Assembly (NCBI RefSeq): GCF_900461105.1
Contig: NZ_UFWZ01000001.1
Location: forward strand, 1,178,001 to 1,242,000
Source of the DNA: Clostridium putrefaciens
Lineage (GTDB): Bacteria > Bacillota > Clostridia > Clostridiales > Clostridiaceae
Length of the DNA: 64,000 bases
Reading direction: 5' to 3'
This document shows positions 63,559-64,000 of the stretch, one piece after another. The translations under genes and the position numbers were made by a program. Numbering within the stretch: the stretch's first letter is position 1; the number at the start of each line of letters is the position of its first letter. The notes under the pieces were generated by a model that was given only the letters and a program-made list of their open reading frames with translations, was not told the origin of the DNA and did no database searches.

Positions 63559-63598
63559 AAAAAGTCTATACTCAATTGAGTATAGACTTTTTATTGTT
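63559..63598. terminator. Terminator after rubredoxin gene
   Basis: AAAAAGTCTATACTCAA and TTGAGTATAGACTTTTT form a 17-bp palindrome directly beside the rubredoxin stop. Confidence 0.85.
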
Positions 63599-63760
63599 CT
63601 ATTCAGTTACTTCAAATTGATCTTTGCCAACTCCACAAAGTGGGCATAGCCAATCTTCAGGTATATTTTCAAAACTAGTTCCTGGTGCTACTCCGTTATC
63701 TTCATCTCCAATTTCAGGATCGTAAACATAACCACATACTATACAAATGTATTTTTGCAT
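63599..63760 (-). CDS. Rubredoxin
   Basis: ATG 63760 is followed by [29 protein letters not shown] serves as ribosome site. 53 residues, the normal size. The iron-binding CxxCG pairs (CIVCG and CPLCG) and [15 protein letters not shown] are complete. Rubredoxin is a small electron carrier used by anaerobes for oxygen and superoxide reduction. Together with sodA this suggests oxygen-tolerance functions nearby, though they are not in one operon. Confidence 0.96.
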   Translation of the reverse strand: MQKYICIVCGYVYDPEIGDEDNGVAPGTSFENIPEDWLCPLCGVGKDQFEVTE

Positions 63761-63914
63761 CGTAAAATCCTCCTTCACGTTTAAAATAAGTGATCTAATA
63801 TTCATTAGTAATAAATATTAGCTATATTCATTATAAACAAAATATATATCCTTTACAAGTAATAGAATTAATAATATATAATTTAATGAAATAAGGTTTT
63901 GTATTATTAATTCT

Positions 63915-63980
63915 ATTATGGTTCCGTGAACTACTCTCCACCTAAGAGGTGGGAGCTTTCCTCGCAGGAATGTTAAAGAG
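63915..63980 (+). mobile_element. Possible IS200/IS605-type end (hairpin), incomplete
   Basis: CTCTCCACCTAAGAGGTGGG followed by AGCTTTCC contains the stem CCACCT/AGGTGG and the phrase TGAACTACTCTCCACCT, which resembles the conserved hairpin near the end of clostridial IS605/TnpB elements. No transposase gene is inside the window, so the element either continues to the right or is a remnant. Confidence 0.4.
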
Positions 63981-64000
63981 TGAAAAATGATTTATTTATA

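Overview
The window is strongly AT-rich, tightly packed bacterial DNA with AGGAGG-type ribosome sites, many ATG/TTG/GTG starts and short U-tailed terminators. Its gene content (pflB-pflA, ATP-type pckA, oligoendopeptidase F, MurT-GatD, an ECF vitamin transporter, LPKTG-anchored surface proteins, rubredoxin, Fe/Mn superoxide dismutase) points to a fermentative Firmicute, most probably Clostridium sensu stricto. I cannot name the species. I saw no rRNA, tRNA, CRISPR array or prophage.

Layout. 1-5.8 kb: end of a chemotaxis receptor, pssA, a HEAT/HTH protein, a diguanylate cyclase gene broken by a TA slip, a 30-residue membrane peptide, a DUF948/YtxH pair and a CBS protein. 5.8-8.3 kb: yaaA split in two by an ISLre2-family element with a 9-bp target duplication. 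8.4-24.6 kb: S1-domain protein, TPR and pseudo-receiver genes, two peptidases, a rhomboid-like protein, a two-component system, hydrolases, TspO, LrgAB and a VIT/vWA protein. 24.6-33.8 kb: TPR protein, S41 peptidase, GIY-YIG protein, a large surface nucleotidase, gene remnants (including a threonine aldolase), a DMT exporter and a D,D-carboxypeptidase. 34.0-35.4 kb: an ISAs1-family element inserted in the ribosome-binding site of a NUDIX gene. 36.2-38.6 kb: OPT transporter and PqqD-like protein.

39.2-45.6 kb is the most interesting block. A cobalamin riboswitch with a terminator precedes an ECF T component, a fused double ATPase, an S component and two exported proteins with DUF4430 (transcobalamin C-terminal-like) domains. 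The larger one also carries a helical terpenoid-cyclase-like domain and an LPKTG cell-wall anchor. Together these look like a surface capture and import route for vitamin B12, assembled from the same two folds as animal intrinsic factor and transcobalamin but in reversed order.

45.7-64 kb: a CapA-like/MurT/GatD operon, an ABC-2 exporter, a candidate structured RNA, pckA, a transglutaminase-like protein, sodA behind a Fur-type box, a thioredoxin-like protein, uppP, a beta-lactamase-fold protein lacking its serine nucleophile, an FNT channel divergent from pflB-pflA (with a Rex-type operator over the pfl promoter), a small unknown protein, rubredoxin and an IS605-like hairpin at the right edge.

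Several genes are freshly broken (yaaA, the GGDEF gene, probably the YtxH gene) and others look catalytically dead (receiver, rhomboid, CapA-like, transglutaminase-like, beta-lactamase-like).
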